From positions 588,833 through 652,832 of the forward strand of contig VZQC01008895.1 of assembly GCA_009823505.1 (NCBI GenBank): DNA of 64,000 bases, read 5' to 3'. Position numbers and translations under genes: made by a program. The DNA comes from Rhizomys pruinosus. Taxonomy: Eukaryota > Chordata > Mammalia > Rodentia > Spalacidae. Of this stretch, positions 45,132 to 56,954 are shown one piece after another. Position 1 is the stretch's first letter. Each line of letters begins with the position of its first letter. The notes below the pieces were generated by a model. That model saw only the letters and a program-made list of their open reading frames with translations. It made no database searches and was not told the origin of the DNA.

Positions 45132-45346
45132 TTTTGTTTTTATTGTTTGTTTATGTGTATGAGTGTATTGCCTGCATGTATGTATGTGCACCTGTGTTGT
45201 GCAATGCCCTGAAGAAGACGTCACATCCCCTGGAACTGGAATTAAAGACAGTTCTTAGCCACCATCTGTGTGTTAAGATGCAAACCTAGGTCCTCTGCAG
45301 GAGCAGTCAGAGCCCTTAAAACCTGAGCCATCTCTCAAGCCCCCAT
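45132..45346 (-). mobile_element. Older B2/B3 SINE
   Basis: Antisense: ttatgtgtatgagtgtattg, gcctgcatgtatgtatgtgc, ctggaactggaattaaagac and a head ending cctgagccatctctcaagcc. No 17-bp duplication. Confidence 0.9.
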
Positions 45347-48248
45347 CTATTTAAGCAACATTTACATGAGTCTAAAATAACACCCCATAGTGAAGACACT
45401 GCACTTCTCAGAGAAGTTTCTGATCTAGTGACAATCTTACATGCTGATTCGAGGTTGACTAAAGTTGCTATATATAAGTCACCTCAGCTTCCTATTATTG
45501 CTGCCACCCTTTTACAGATGAAGAAATAAGGCAGATAATTTCATACAGCTGTAACACTAGAGGAAGAAGCTGAACCCAGGTCTTGTTTACTCCAAAGCAC
45601 AAGGTCTTAGCCATTATGTGGCAGAGGTTGCAATTTAACAAATGATAAAGTACAATACAAAAGAGTATATGAAAGATATTTGCAACTTTAAATCGCCAAC
45701 TTGAGATCTAATGATTTCTCCTCGTGAATGCAAGAAGGAAAAATGACAGAAGACAAAAATTAGCCTTGAATTTTATCAACCATCAACTCCACAAGTACTC
45801 TGTACACATACCCTGTACTATGCACAGGAATTAAAAAAAACCATAAGCCTTAATACACTCGAGATCAGCTCCTGAGTAATTCAGTCTGGAGAAGAAATCA
45901 CTGTCAAAGAAAAGTTGCATAGAAGAAAATAGGTGTGCTCAGGCTTATTATTAAGTATGCATAGGACCAGCCTACCATGGACCCCATGAATATGGTGATT
46001 TTGTAGAAGGAATCATTATACTCCTTAATTTACCTAGCACCATGTTCCAGGTAGGAAATATCAGCTATGATAAACAGTTAGAAAATATCCTGATTTACAG
46101 TGAGGGATCAAATATGTTTCTGCCACAGAGTAAATGAGTCTAAGACAAATTGTTTTATGATATTATACTTGAAAGGTCTGATAGTTCTATTAGTCTCATA
46201 GAACAGGTCTCAGAACAGTACAAACAAACAGAAATAAAATATAACACAGAGTCCTAAGTTATGAGCATGCTATTTTCATGGTTTACGTGAATCAGCCTAG
46301 GAAGGGCACACTGAGTTACTAATATCTTTGTTTTAATAAATGTGTTTACCAGCTCAGAGAAAGCAGCTTGATTCAATGTCTCATAGAGTACTCAATTTTG
46401 GTAAATTAAAGTTAATAACATTTTTCCATGAGCTGTGATAACATCTCACTGTGAATCACAAAGAAAACACACCAACTTCTGTGAATGAGCAGCAAGACAA
46501 CACTTTTGCACCCTGACAGCCTCTGGACTCTTAGGGAGAAGGGCTGAATAACATTATTGTCAATTTCAGAAGTGGGCAGCAGAGGAGGGCATGGGGCTGG
46601 CATGCACATCACCCACTTATCTGAACACTCTCCAATTTTTGTGACTGCAAACCTGGGATAACTTTGGCACCTCTATCAGGAACGCTATTCAATCTAGAAA
46701 TTTGAGGGAAAATACAAGTAGAAGACTAAAAGGACTAGAAATGCATACATTGTCACCAGGTGACTCTGAAGCTACTAAGTACAAAATTAAACCTTCAGAA
46801 ATGAAACTTCCTATTAATAAACTGTTACTAATTAACACTAGAAAATCCACATCTCCCTATTCCTGTCTATTAAAGTAAATAGAGTCTATTATTGAATGAA
46901 GTTCTTTAACAGTGTGGAGGGGTTTGCCAGTAACCTTTAATGTTCTAGTTTATAATTAATGCCATGCATACTGCTGCAGACCAATGCAATGCAATGCAAT
47001 GTAATTATCTGCATTATTGTTGTACAGTTCTCTGTTGTTCCTTTTAAACTGATGTCATTTCATGTCTCCTACTCTTCCACACTGATTGAGGCTATATGTC
47101 TCGAGTCCGTAACTCTTACTCTTTTAATCAGTCCTCTCTTCCTGTGGAGTGTCAGAAATCACAGGCAAGACTGTATCATGGCAGCCTGCTCATTATCTGG
47201 ATTCAAACTCATTCCGAATTAAAGAAACCTATATCTGAACAGAATTTCCCTGTTTATAAGATTTCCTCACACCAACAAAGGCTACCACGGACCAGTATCA
47301 TCAGTGAATGAATGATCTCACTATGCAATACCAGAAACAGATGACCAAGTTGTGAGTGTTAGATAATTCTGCCTAAAAGAATGGTAAATCATTTCAAATA
47401 TGACATGGGCCAAAACATATACATTTGACATAGGAGAGAGCTGTGAATCTAGCCCTTGGGCTGCCTATGGTGATCCCTGTGTTATACATATGTGTCAGCA
47501 TACAGCTAGGAGTAAAGAGTTTGTAAGCACAGAGTCGCACCTGCAAGAATGAGAGATTATTTCAGGAGGAAGCATGGTCTTGGTCTTGAGAACCGCATGG
47601 TCCACTGGGAAACAGTGGTCACTGTTTTGAAACATCACCCTCTCTGGGAAGCTTTGCAACAGCTTCCTGCTGCTGACCACAGTTACACAGATCTCACACG
47701 GGTTTCCATAGTATGTCATCTAGGTGGCCCTCCTTGGCGCTCAATAAATACAAGCAATGTATTGGCTCCCAGGTTCCGTGATGATAAACAAATAAAACCA
47801 ATAGAACTCCTTGAAATCAGGCAAAGACAGTTTCTAATTAAAACTGGAGAAAGCACAGCTGGGACATGGACAATTACTTTTTCAGACCGTACATAAGATG
47901 ACTGGTTAAGGGCATGGGACCTAGATCCAAAGCAGCTCCTCACTGTGAGTACAAAGTATAGCCCCATCATATGTTTGTTGGATAATTTCAGCAAAATTCT
48001 CTTCACATATTCTAAATTTCATTTTCTAAAGAGAAAGGCTGCAATACCCATCTCGTAGTGTCATTCAAGGGTTCAGTAGGAGCTTCCACATTGCCTGTGA
48101 TTCTCAGACTAATCAATGCATGAAATGAACATTGATGGAGGTTCATCTACTTACCTTGAGTACTAGGATGCAGATTTGACCCTAGACTTTATGGCACTTT
48201 TATCCTATAAGTTAAGTATTGATTAAACAATTGCAAAAATGTTTACTT
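45347..48248. other. Longest stretch without recognised repeats, 2.9 kb
   Basis: No mobile element is recognised. A (CAATG)n-like run of about four units lies at 46981-47001. The 115-codon frame at 47549-47896 (plus) has no domain and no clear splice borders. The stretch could hold regulatory elements, but nothing specific can be pointed to. Confidence 0.5.
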
Positions 48249-48262
48249 AAAACTGTTTTCAG

Positions 48263-48388
48263 GCTGGGCGTGGTGGTGCACGCCTTTAATCCTAGCACTT
48301 GGGAGGCAGAGGCCAGCCTGGTCTACAGAGTGAGTTCCAGGACAGCTGGGACTACAGGCAGACCCTGTCTCAAAAAGACCAAAAAAAA
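48263..48388 (+). mobile_element. B1 SINE with 25-bp internal deletion
   Basis: Sense B1 (gctgggcgtggtggtgcacg to gaccctgtctc plus A-tail) in which gaggcagagg joins directly to ccagcctggtctac. The 25 bases normally between them are missing, with the bases agg at both sides. A perfect 14-bp target-site duplication (aaaactgttttcag) at 48249-48262 and 48389-48402 shows that the ends are complete. Confidence 0.97.
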
Positions 48389-48402
48389 AAAACTGTTTTC
48401 AG

Positions 48403-49342
48403 AGACAGGGAAATCACTGCAGAAGTGGCTGGAGAGTGAAAAGCTGAGATTAAAGTGGAGGTTGACCAACTAAGAACAGGAAAGAGGCTTCCAGGTAGAC
48501 AAACTAGCTTGAGCTAAGATAAGCCTCAGTGGGAAGAGGAGTGTGTAATAGAAGAAACACAAGAACTCACAGAAAGGCAGCTGAAGCACGCCATGCAGAA
48601 ACTTCCAGATTTAGAATCTAGAATGTGTTCTAGGAACAGTGGAAAGCTTAGTTCACATCTACTTCTGAAATATCTCTGTCTAGGAGCATGTCCTGTGAAG
48701 GGCAAGGTAACAGGGGTTGGGGATAGACGGTTAACTGGATCTTATACTGCCCCTCCAGATGAGACAAAAAGTGACTTTGACTTTGGCAAGGAGATGGAAG
48801 GGTGTGGGAGGACAGTGCTTAAGAAATATTGTGTAAATAACAGCTGTCATTTTATTACAGAAATCTCACTTATTATTATATTTCATCCTCACAAAGCAGA
48901 GAGGACTACTCTTTCAGCATACAGAAAAGAAATCTCAAACAAGCCATGTGATTTCCTCAGGGTCACATGACTTGCCAGATCTTTGACTTCAAACACTCTG
49001 TCCTATCTGCCTTGGGATAATCAGATTTTTAAATAAAGTTTGTATTGCTTTAAATAATTTCAGAGTTATCAGGTTCTTTTGAGATGAAGACTGTCTGTGT
49101 AGACAGGTATACAGGTCAAAACATGCACCCAAATACATTGTTAGTTTGTCAAACTCAAAAAATGTAGAAACGACAACAAACATTTTAAATCCTCTCCTCT
49201 AAAACTATACTTGTAAATAGCCTTTCTTGCTATCATCAATGAAAATAAATTATCAATTTCTTGTGTTTATATTTGAGACAATTACCTGTTATCTCTACTT
49301 ATGTGCATAAGTATTCAGCAGATATAAGCAATGTTGCTTTAT
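48403..49342. other. Unassigned DNA
   Basis: No repeat is recognised. A 125-codon frame at 48593-48970 (plus) shows no domain. Confidence 0.5.
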
Positions 49343-49645
49343 TTTCTTTTAATTTTGTTATTTGACAATTCCATGCATACATATTATGAATTCGGATTAC
49401 TCCCTATCTTCATCTCCTCTTACCTCCCTCCCTCCCATCCCTTTCAATCCCAGCCTACTTCATACTAACCCCATCCCCAGGTTCCTTGTCTTTGATATGG
49501 TTTGGGACTCATTTGGCTGAAGCAGGATTGCTTATGTGACTTCTGGACTAGAACAAGCAATTGAAGCCTGTTTGTGTTCCTCAGCAGGTACCCAACTAAA
49601 GGCAATAACTCCCCCTCTCCCTGAATCTATGAGTAGGAAACACAT
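49343..49645 (-). mobile_element. L1 3' UTR fragment
   Basis: Antisense: tttaattttgttatttgaca, attccatgcatacatattat, the C-rich ctccctccctcccatccc block, then ggtacccaactaaagg and cccctctccctgaatc. The layout is that of a rodent L1 3' UTR. Confidence 0.65.
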
Positions 49646-50082
49646 TTTGATTTAAAAAATAATAAACTCTAGGAAACTGAAGGAATACTGAAGCTGTTAC
49701 ACAAATAACCATCTCCCCTGAGACTCCTACACTGTCCCTCAGACCTGTCATCTTTTTTTTTTTTTATAAACCCAAATGGTTACAGTCTTGGTTGGCACAC
49801 CACAGTCAGTATGAGGAAGGGATGTTATGAACTAATAATTGGCTATCAGCTTTAATTAATATACATCTATATTCACAACAAATAGACTCACATATAACAT
49901 CAGCTAAGAGCCCAATTTGACCAAGTATCTTTTATTGTTTGCTGCTACCAAGAATGATTCTCTCATAGTTCACAAATTGAGTGCAATATACTTTAAAAAA
50001 TCTATTTCGTACAACATGGTACTTTTGAAAAGTTCTCATTCTTCATGGCAACTTTTCAAGATGCTGTTTTACATAGACTTGG
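49646..50082. other. Unassigned DNA with a T-run
   Basis: A T14 run at about 49752-49765 could be the antisense tail of an unrecognised retrocopy. Nothing else is recognised. Confidence 0.45.
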
Positions 50083-50096
50083 AAAAGAGTCGTTAC

Positions 50097-50246
50097 AGGG
50101 CCGGGCGTGGTGGTGCACGCCTTTAATCCTAGCACTTGGGAGGCAGAGGCAGGCGGATCTTTGTGAGTTCAAGGCCAGCCTGGTCTACAGAGTGAGTTCC
50201 AGGACAGCTGGGGCTACAGGGAGACCCTGTCTCTCAAAAAGACAAA
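50097..50246 (+). mobile_element. B1 SINE, young
   Basis: Full-length sense B1 with intact CpGs (ggccgggcgtgg, gcacgcc, ggcgga). The target-site duplication is aaaagagtcgtta at 50083-50095 and aaaagagtcctta at 50247-50259. Confidence 0.97.
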
Positions 50247-50259
50247 AAAAGAGTCCTTA

Positions 50260-50609
50260 GAGAAATCTAGTTCTTCAGACACTAATTTAAAAAGACAAAA
50301 TTTTTCAGGTATTTTTCCTCACAAATTAAATATATATTTCCTTGTCTTTCTCTGGGGTGGCCTCCTTTCGCTATCCATTGGATAAAGGCATATTATATAC
50401 AGAATACGTATGCCTCCATCTCCGTTTAAATACTCACCCTCCCCCACAAGGGACAAGAGCCAAATAAACACATTACAAGAATACACACTTACTTCCTGTA
50501 CATTCTTAGAACAATATTATGACATCCAAATTATTTATCAAAGTCACATAAAAATATATCTTCTATTTTTAACAACATTCACTCTGTTGATTTTAATTAT
50601 TTTATTTAT
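50260..50609. other. Unassigned DNA ending in a (TTTA)n run
   Basis: No gene is seen. The ATTT-rich end near 50600-50625 belongs to the tail of the next B2. Confidence 0.5.
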
Positions 50610-50863
50610 TTATTTATTTATTTAAAATTGTTATTTATTCTTGTATGTGTATGAGCATACTGTCTGCATGCAGGTCTGTGTACCAGTGTCATGCAATGCC
50701 TCAGAGGTCAGAAGAGGGTCTTAGATTCCCCTGGAACTGGAGTTCTCCTGGAATTGGAGTTACAGATGGTTCTCAGCTGCCATGTGGGTGCTGGGAATTG
50801 AACCCGGGTCGTCTGCAAGAGCAGTCGGCACTCTTAACCGCTAGGCTATCTCTCCAGCCCCCT
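50610..50863 (-). mobile_element. B2 SINE, young subfamily, in the tail of an older B2
   Basis: Antisense copy with the 17-bp duplication. Repeats of ttaattatttta-type sequence on both sides (about 50590-50607 and 50863-50880) look like the target-site duplication, which is derived from the A-rich tail of the older B2 downstream. Confidence 0.94.
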
Positions 50864-50878
50864 TAATTATTTATTTTT

Positions 50879-51066
50879 AAATAAAAATATGTATGAGCAT
50901 TTCGTATCTGTGTCATGCAATGTCCAAGGAGACCAGAAGAGGGAATCATATCTCTGGAACTGGAGTAAGGGATGGTTCTTAGCTTCTAGGTGGGTGCTGG
51001 GAACTGAATTTGGATCCTCTACAAGAGTAGCCAGTGCTCTTAACTGCTGAGCCATCTCCCCAGCCC
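50879..51066 (-). mobile_element. Older B2 SINE
   Basis: Antisense, without the duplication: tatgtatgagcatttcgtat, gaccagaagagggaatcata, ctctggaactggagtaaggg and the head gctgagccatctccccagcc. It served as the target for the younger B2. Confidence 0.93.
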
Positions 51067-51674
51067 CAGAAGTTTCACTTTGAAGATTCCTGATTATGTT
51101 CAAGTGTCACAGTGCCCAGATTGCAATTGTAACAATGATGTATTGAATTATAATGTGGCTTTTAGTTTCCTGGGATGTCTGCCCCACAAACTACTTTAAA
51201 AGTTAAAACTATTATAAAACCATTGTTTTCTAATTTATTAATATTACTACTGTTATTTTAATAGTTTTGGAGGAGGCTTGTGGAGGCCAAAAGAGAAGTT
51301 TGTGGAGTCAGTATTCCACTTCTTCTTCGTCAGGCTTATGTGCCATCTACCTAGTCTATCTAGCCATTTTATGTAATATTATATTATTGCAAATCCAAGA
51401 AATCTTCCTAGATGAGCAATAACAAATCACTACCACACAGAAGTAACTAATGCCATCATAGGTTCAAAAAGAACAATCCATGCCTGCAATCCTTGGTTTA
51501 ACATAAGCTTATGAGTCATGAAGATGGATATAATTCCATAAGTGTGGATTATGTGGGTTTGAGGAGTTGCATAGTGATTTCCTCTGAGATAAAGCCTTAC
51601 ATCTTGAAGAGAAGCTAGGTATGGGACAGGATGTTTGGGGAGGAGATGACACATTCTATCCTGCAGGGAGGCTC
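51067..51674. other. Unassigned DNA
   Basis: No repeat or gene is recognised. Confidence 0.5.
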
Positions 51675-52095
51675 CTTCAGCTCACAAAGCAAACAACTCA
51701 ATAGCTTCAGGAAGTTTCTAAAACTGACAAGGTTCACTAGACCTCTCTCTCCCCAAGACTGATGAGAGACTCTCAGGGAAGCTCAGCTGCCTGGAAGAAG
51801 CAAAAGAACAGCCAAGCTGCTTGAAGAGACTGGGCCAACTGAGCTCCCTGGAAAGGACACTACCCAGCCTGCTGAACTTCCTGTGGATTGTGCAGTGTAC
51901 TCTAGGTCTTATGCTTTCATGACCTGTCACCATGCTGGGGTGGGCTTTGGGAATACAGATGTCTTTGAGTCATTTCTGCTACTCTGAGTAAACTCTCACT
52001 CATACTCCTATAAGTAACCCTAATAAAATTAATTGGTTCATCAAGTTGGACTTTGGAGGTGTCCTGACTTTGGGCTGTCCTTGGAGTGAGTAGAT
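51675..52095 (+). mobile_element. Possible LTR or retroposon remnant
   Basis: Composition and layout differ from the flanks: a purine-rich first half (cagctgcctggaagaagc, ctgggccaactgagctccct), then gctttgggaatacagatgtc, a polyadenylation-like ctaataaaattaattgg and a GT-rich end (ttggactttggaggtgtcct). It resembles rodent LTR ends, but I cannot name a family and see no clear terminal repeats. Confidence 0.3.
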
Positions 52096-54438
52096 GACTG
52101 TTGACATTTCCCCAGGAAAAGTGTCACACAACAGGAGTCTACCATAGCAGTACTTGAGAAATTAATGGACACAACAGAAAATTATGAGATTCACTCTCAG
52201 AATGATAGGATAGTAAATACAAAACAATTTCATACATCCTACACAAAGAATTCCAATTGATGATGGTTATCAAATTATAGAGATAAAGGGGGTGGAGTCA
52301 TTTCTAGGAACCTACCACAGCTTCAGTCTTGCTACCTCCCTCCCCATTTTTGTCTCTTTTTAGTATCTTTTCATTAAAAAAAAAAACAGAAAAATACATC
52401 ATAGAAGTGAATTTCATCAACAGGATTAATTTTTTTCTTTTTCTAGCTGATCTAAAAAGTTAATATAGGACCGATAATAAGAGCATGATAATACAGACAT
52501 GTACTTCTGCACACAAGAACAGAGAAATAATGGAAGTTCTCAAGAAGAGCCTGATTTTGAAAGATATGTGATGGATAGGCTTGCTCGCAGTCAAACTGTT
52601 CATGGCAAGGGCATAAGTCTATGATACAAAGCTCTAGGTAAGTCTATGGTACAATGCTCTAGGTAAGTCTATGGTACAGTTATCTAGGTTATAGCCACTG
52701 GAGTCTAGAGTGCAAAGTGAGAGGCCAAGGGGATATTTTGGCTGAGTATTTGTGAATGATCCTCCCAGACAGTGCTAGAAAGTCAACAAGTTTACTGAAA
52801 GCTACCATTTAGAAACATACTGTGTTCTAGACACTGGGACAGAAATGTGACCACATAATGTAGTAAGTAGTTAATGATTTGGTGACATAATAGATGCTAC
52901 TATTGTTATTTAAAGTATTTACAGTCCTTAATATACTTGATACCTTATACTTGTTTTCAAGCCTGTATTGGACTCTTGGAATATATGGTCTATGAAGCTT
53001 CTGTAACCAGGAAGATTTTCTAACCCATATGAAAAGATCTAATTGGACTGGAGATTGAGTACAGACTCTTGTAACATTAGACAAGAACTTTCTTATTGAT
53101 CTGCATCCCCAGCCCCTGTTTACATGTTTTATTTTGAAACAGGGTCTTACTAAGTTGCTTCTGCAAACAATTCAATAGCATTATAAATGAGATATTATTA
53201 CTGAACATGCAGGTTGGTTTATTTATTTACTTTTTGCTTCAAGGACAGATGGCTTCAAATACTTTTTGAAATAAAATCAGATTTGACAAATATTTCAATG
53301 CTTATACTTTGAAAGCAAAGAGATAAAAATCACATATGCCCTGATGAAAAGCATAAAACAGTAGTACACTGTACATTTGTGGTAACACTTTTATCCCTGA
53401 GTTGAATCAACTTTATTAATTCAATATCTTTTATGTCTATTTTATAACACTTCACCTACAGGGCTCAATAAGCCTTCCTTTCATTTTATTTATGTATTTA
53501 TTTCTTATTTATTGTTAAGCTGGTGTGTTTGGGAGAGAAAGGAAGGTCAGACACCCTGGCAATTTCTAGAATATCAAATAACAAATTTGGCACAGAGAGG
53601 ATAATACTACTCTTGAATCACTCATCCTAATTGCTGTATGTATCAGACACATTAGATAATTACAAAGCTTTCCATTTCTTACTTTTGATTGGAGATAAAG
53701 GCTGATAAAGAATCTATGGCACAAAGGTACCAGGAGAAGTGCACCTGGGAAGATCATGTGGTGCAGTACAACAAAATGACAAGCACAAAGGCTTGGAAAG
53801 AATGGTTTCCAAATAAAAGAAACAGCACTAGTATTACTGTGAGCCCCAGAGATGCAAATCCTTAGAAAACATCCAGACTTACTGAATCAGAATTTGGGTG
53901 CTGGTGGTGGGGGTCAGGTTTCCACACTTTATACCTTAAAAAAAAAAAAAAAACTCTAGGCAAGTATTAGTTTCAAAACCAGGAGATTCAGGTACATCTG
54001 TGGAAGTAGTTAGATTAAATAGAACAAAAGAAAAGGATTAGTAACAGATGAGAAATCAAAGAACTGGCCAAAATATTAAGGGATTATTGAGAGAAATTAA
54101 GTATAAACTTGGGTTTCTGGTCTGCCAACTGGTACCATGTTTCTGAGATAGAGAAATGGGAGAAAAATATCAGAGGACTGGGGGGATCTGACTTCTGACA
54201 ATAATTATCTTATAATATTATAGCATGGACTAGCATGAATGCTGTAATTCTAATTATCTTATGATTACAGAAGACTTTATAGCCAGAACACAGAGATCTG
54301 AATCCCAGATCTGCTATACTGTTTTTTCCAGTAAGCTAAAGATTACAATCCAAATACACATATTTGTAATAAGAATTTTCTTTCCTATTTGCTAGGTCCT
54401 TTATTCCTCTCAAATAGCTCCCCTTCCATTTTCCTGTC

Positions 54439-54443
<5 letters not shown>
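52096..54443. other. Mostly unique DNA, 2.3 kb
   Basis: Contains a 25-bp tandem repeat (52613-52690) and a small ID/B1-like fragment at about 53098-53165 (catccccagccc, gaaacagggtcttactaa). An A-run lies at 53939-53953. Otherwise no gene or element is recognised. Confidence 0.45.
52613..52690 (+). repeat. 25-bp tandem repeat, three units
   Basis: Units of aagtctatggtacaatgctc plus taggt. The first unit differs by a few bases and the last reads agttatctaggt. A small local duplication. Confidence 0.92.
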
Positions 54444-54506
<63 letters not shown>

Positions 54507-54507
54507 C
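54444..54507. repeat. (CA)n(TA)n microsatellite
   Basis: About 23 CA units (54444-54490) followed by about eight TA units. Confidence 0.99.
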
Positions 54508-54544
54508 TTATAATAGGATAAATATTACCTATATCACTATGGTA

Positions 54545-54687
54545 CTTTTTGAAATAAGGTCTCCCTTTAGTCCCAGCTGGCCTGGAGCTCACTCTGTAGA
54601 CCAGTCTGGCCTTGAACTCACAGAGATCTGCCTGCCTCTGCCTCCCGAGGGCTAGCATTAAAGGTATGAGCTACCACACCTGGCTAA
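54545..54687 (-). mobile_element. B1 SINE
   Basis: Antisense: ggtactttttgaaataaggt, ctccctttagtcccagctgg, gaactcacagagatctgcct and cattaaaggtatgagctacc. Complete but without a long T-tail. Confidence 0.95.
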
Positions 54688-55825
54688 ATCTATATTTTAT
54701 AAGAGAAAACTATGCAGTATGTGTCCAGTCTTGAATGTAGCTCATGTCTCTTCATGTGAAGATCTCTTGAATAAATAAGTTAACCTTCTTACTTTTAGAT
54801 GGAAAAAGTGCAGGTGCTTAAGGAGTAATAAAATTCTCTAGCCATTATCACAAGCAAATGGCATTAAAGTCAGAAAAATCTATCAAATGTAGTTTTACAG
54901 TAATACGCAAACGTGTAAAGCCAAGGTCTCCATTTTCACTCATTCCTTTTGAAAGCCAGTTAAGTCCAAAACCAGACTGACTAGGCAGGCATTTAGCCTA
55001 TCATTCGGGGGTTTGTATAGACACCAAATCTATTGTCTTATGTGTTGTTGTTTTTTTCTCCAAAGAACACACCATATAGAACATCACCATTTTATCAAAT
55101 TTTACAAACACTGTTTACACTCATTTGCATCTCTGCAGTTTATGTTACCTGCCGTATTTTCTGGTGTGCCAGCTTCCTGCTAGGATTACCTTCTTTGCAA
55201 GTACTCTCTCAGTGTTTTTTTGGTGAAGATATGTTTGTCTGCCCATGTGTTTTATTTTCTTCTTGCTATGGACAGGGAAACAATTCTACTGCAATAGTTA
55301 TTTTCTCTCACAACTTAGAGGATGTTATTTGGTCACTGAAGATGCGGCTAGACTATTTGCAGGGCTTATTTGAGTGGTTTGTTTTTGCTTCTTCTCATTA
55401 TGGCCCACATTTCAATTTCGTCGCAGTGTGTCCTCTGCAAGGGTGACCAGCACTCTTAACCTCTGATCTATCTCTCCAGCCAGAGAGCATATTTTCTTTT
55501 AGAGTTGATTCGTGAGTAGTCTTTCTAGAAGTCAAAAGAAGTTCCTTGTTCTTGACTCAGACCCTGAGTTTATACAAGGTTCATGGGCTCTGCTTCTGCC
55601 CAGCTTACAACTGCTTGCTCAAGGCTGATCTGAAGATACTGATGCATTTCTTCATTATTACTTATAGTCTGAAGGATTTTATTCTTTCTCATTTGTTGCT
55701 GGCTCAACACTAATCAATTTTGGATTCAGTTCAAGGTTTCTGGGTTTTTAATAAAATGATATTATAGTAGGTACTAAGAATCCCCCCTTTCCTCCACACC
55801 TATCATCAAACCAAAGCCTAGCACT
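54688..55825. other. Mostly unique DNA
   Basis: A B2 head fragment (antisense, gtgtcctctgcaagggtgac to ctatctctccagcc) lies at 55428-55482. The 137-codon frame at 55033-55446 (plus) runs into this fragment, so its end is not genic. Its translation is hydrophobic and cysteine-rich without a recognisable domain. Confidence 0.45.
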
Positions 55826-56055
55826 TTTTAAATTTTATTTATTTATTTATTTTTATGTGTATGAATGTACTGTATGCATGAAGGTTTGTGCACCCGTGTC
55901 GTGCAATGCTGCGGAGGTCAGAAGAGGGCGTCGGATTCCCCTGGAACTGGAGTTAAAGATGGTTCTCAGCCGACATGTGGGTGCTGGGGATTGAACCTGG
56001 GTCCTTTGCAAGAGCAGTCGGCACTCTTAACTGCTAGGCCATCTCTCCAGCCCCC
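55826..56055 (-). mobile_element. B2 SINE without the 17-bp duplication
   Basis: Antisense, CpG-rich and close to the young copies (gtgcacccgtgtcgtgcaat, agaagagggcgtcgg). However, gaactggagtt joins directly to aaagatggttctcagcc, so only one 17-bp unit is present. This may represent the parent form or a secondary loss. Confidence 0.95.
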
Positions 56056-56117
56056 AAAATAGCTTTATCTATGATCCAGGGCCCTTTGCAACACACTGCC
56101 AATTGAAAGTATAAAAC

Positions 56118-56575
56118 TGTCCAGAGAGAGTGGACTGTTTTGCTTCTCATCCACCTGTGCCCCTTTCCTAAGCCTAGGGAACAATCTGCGGAAGAGGGGG
56201 CGTGGTAGAATGTAAGGGCTGCGATTTGGGTGAATGGTGAAACTACAGCAATGTAGTCTGGACACTCATTTGATCAACTTGATTGAACATACAACCCCTC
56301 ACCCCCTGCTGGATGGTGGGGCTGTGGGGGTTTGGGCACAACAGCCTGCAAATTGGTTTCATATGAAGGATGCTTGTACTCATGGATCATCACTTATAGC
56401 TAAAAAATGAAAAAAAAAAAACCTGAGAGAAAGATGCAGGACAGTTATGGCAAATGCATGATCTGGGATGGGGTGGAGGTAGGGGGGAAGGGAAAGGGAA
56501 ATATGCCTGATCTGAATTGGAAAATGATGTATGAAATGTATAAAGCACCAATAAAAAAATAATAAATAAAAAAAA
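56118..56575 (+). mobile_element. Family A retroposon, copy 4
   Basis: Sense, 5'-truncated: agagagtggactgttttgct, cctaagcctagggaacaatc, gcgtggtagaatgtaagggc, gacactcatttgatcaactt, gaaggatgcttgtactcat, the internal A-rich ctaaaaaatgaaaaaaaaaa, then the L1-like terminal part with catgatctgggatgggg, gatgtatgaaatg and an A-rich tail. It retains both the internal A-rich linker and the terminal tail. Confidence 0.8.
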
Positions 56576-56582
56576 GAATTTT

Positions 56583-56945
56583 AAATTATATCCTTTTTGA
56601 TGTCCATTAATGGAATGGATATTCATGAGAATGTTGTTTAATTTTCATGTTTTTATGGAATGTATATCCTTTGTTCGTGATTTCCAGTTATATTCCATTA
56701 TGGTCAGAAAAGATATATCCTATGATTCTGGTAGTTTTTAATGTGAGTCTTGCTTTGTCGCCTAACATGAGGAGAATGGCCCATGTGCTGAAAGGAAGAC
56801 AATGTATTTTGTGTGAGATATTCTGCAGGTATTTGTTAGCTTCATGATCCATTGTATAGTTCATTCTAAGTTCCTTGTTGATTTTTTTCTGTCTCTATGA
56901 GCTGTCCATTGCTAATAATGGGTATTAAATTTCCTGAGTAAAAAA
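56583..56945 (-). mobile_element. L1 ORF2 fragment (N-terminal third), antisense
   Basis: The complement resembles the L1 ORF2 region downstream of the endonuclease: ttgtttaattttcatgtttt, tccattatggtcagaaaaga and gtgtgagatattctgcagg correspond to well-known L1 antisense blocks. It is strongly diverged and ends in an A-run at 56940-56953. Confidence 0.7.
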
Positions 56946-56954
56946 AAAAAAAAC

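Noticed and set aside
47549..47896. 115-codon open frame in repeat-free DNA
   Set aside because: No recognisable domain and no convincing splice sites; a 96-codon frame overlaps it on the other strand.
52613..52690. Regularly spaced short repeats as a CRISPR-like array
   Set aside because: Simple tandem duplication in a mammalian genome; no unique spacers.
55033..55446. 137-codon hydrophobic open frame
   Set aside because: No domain, no splice context, and its end lies in a B2 head fragment. Membrane-like composition is expected from T-rich DNA.
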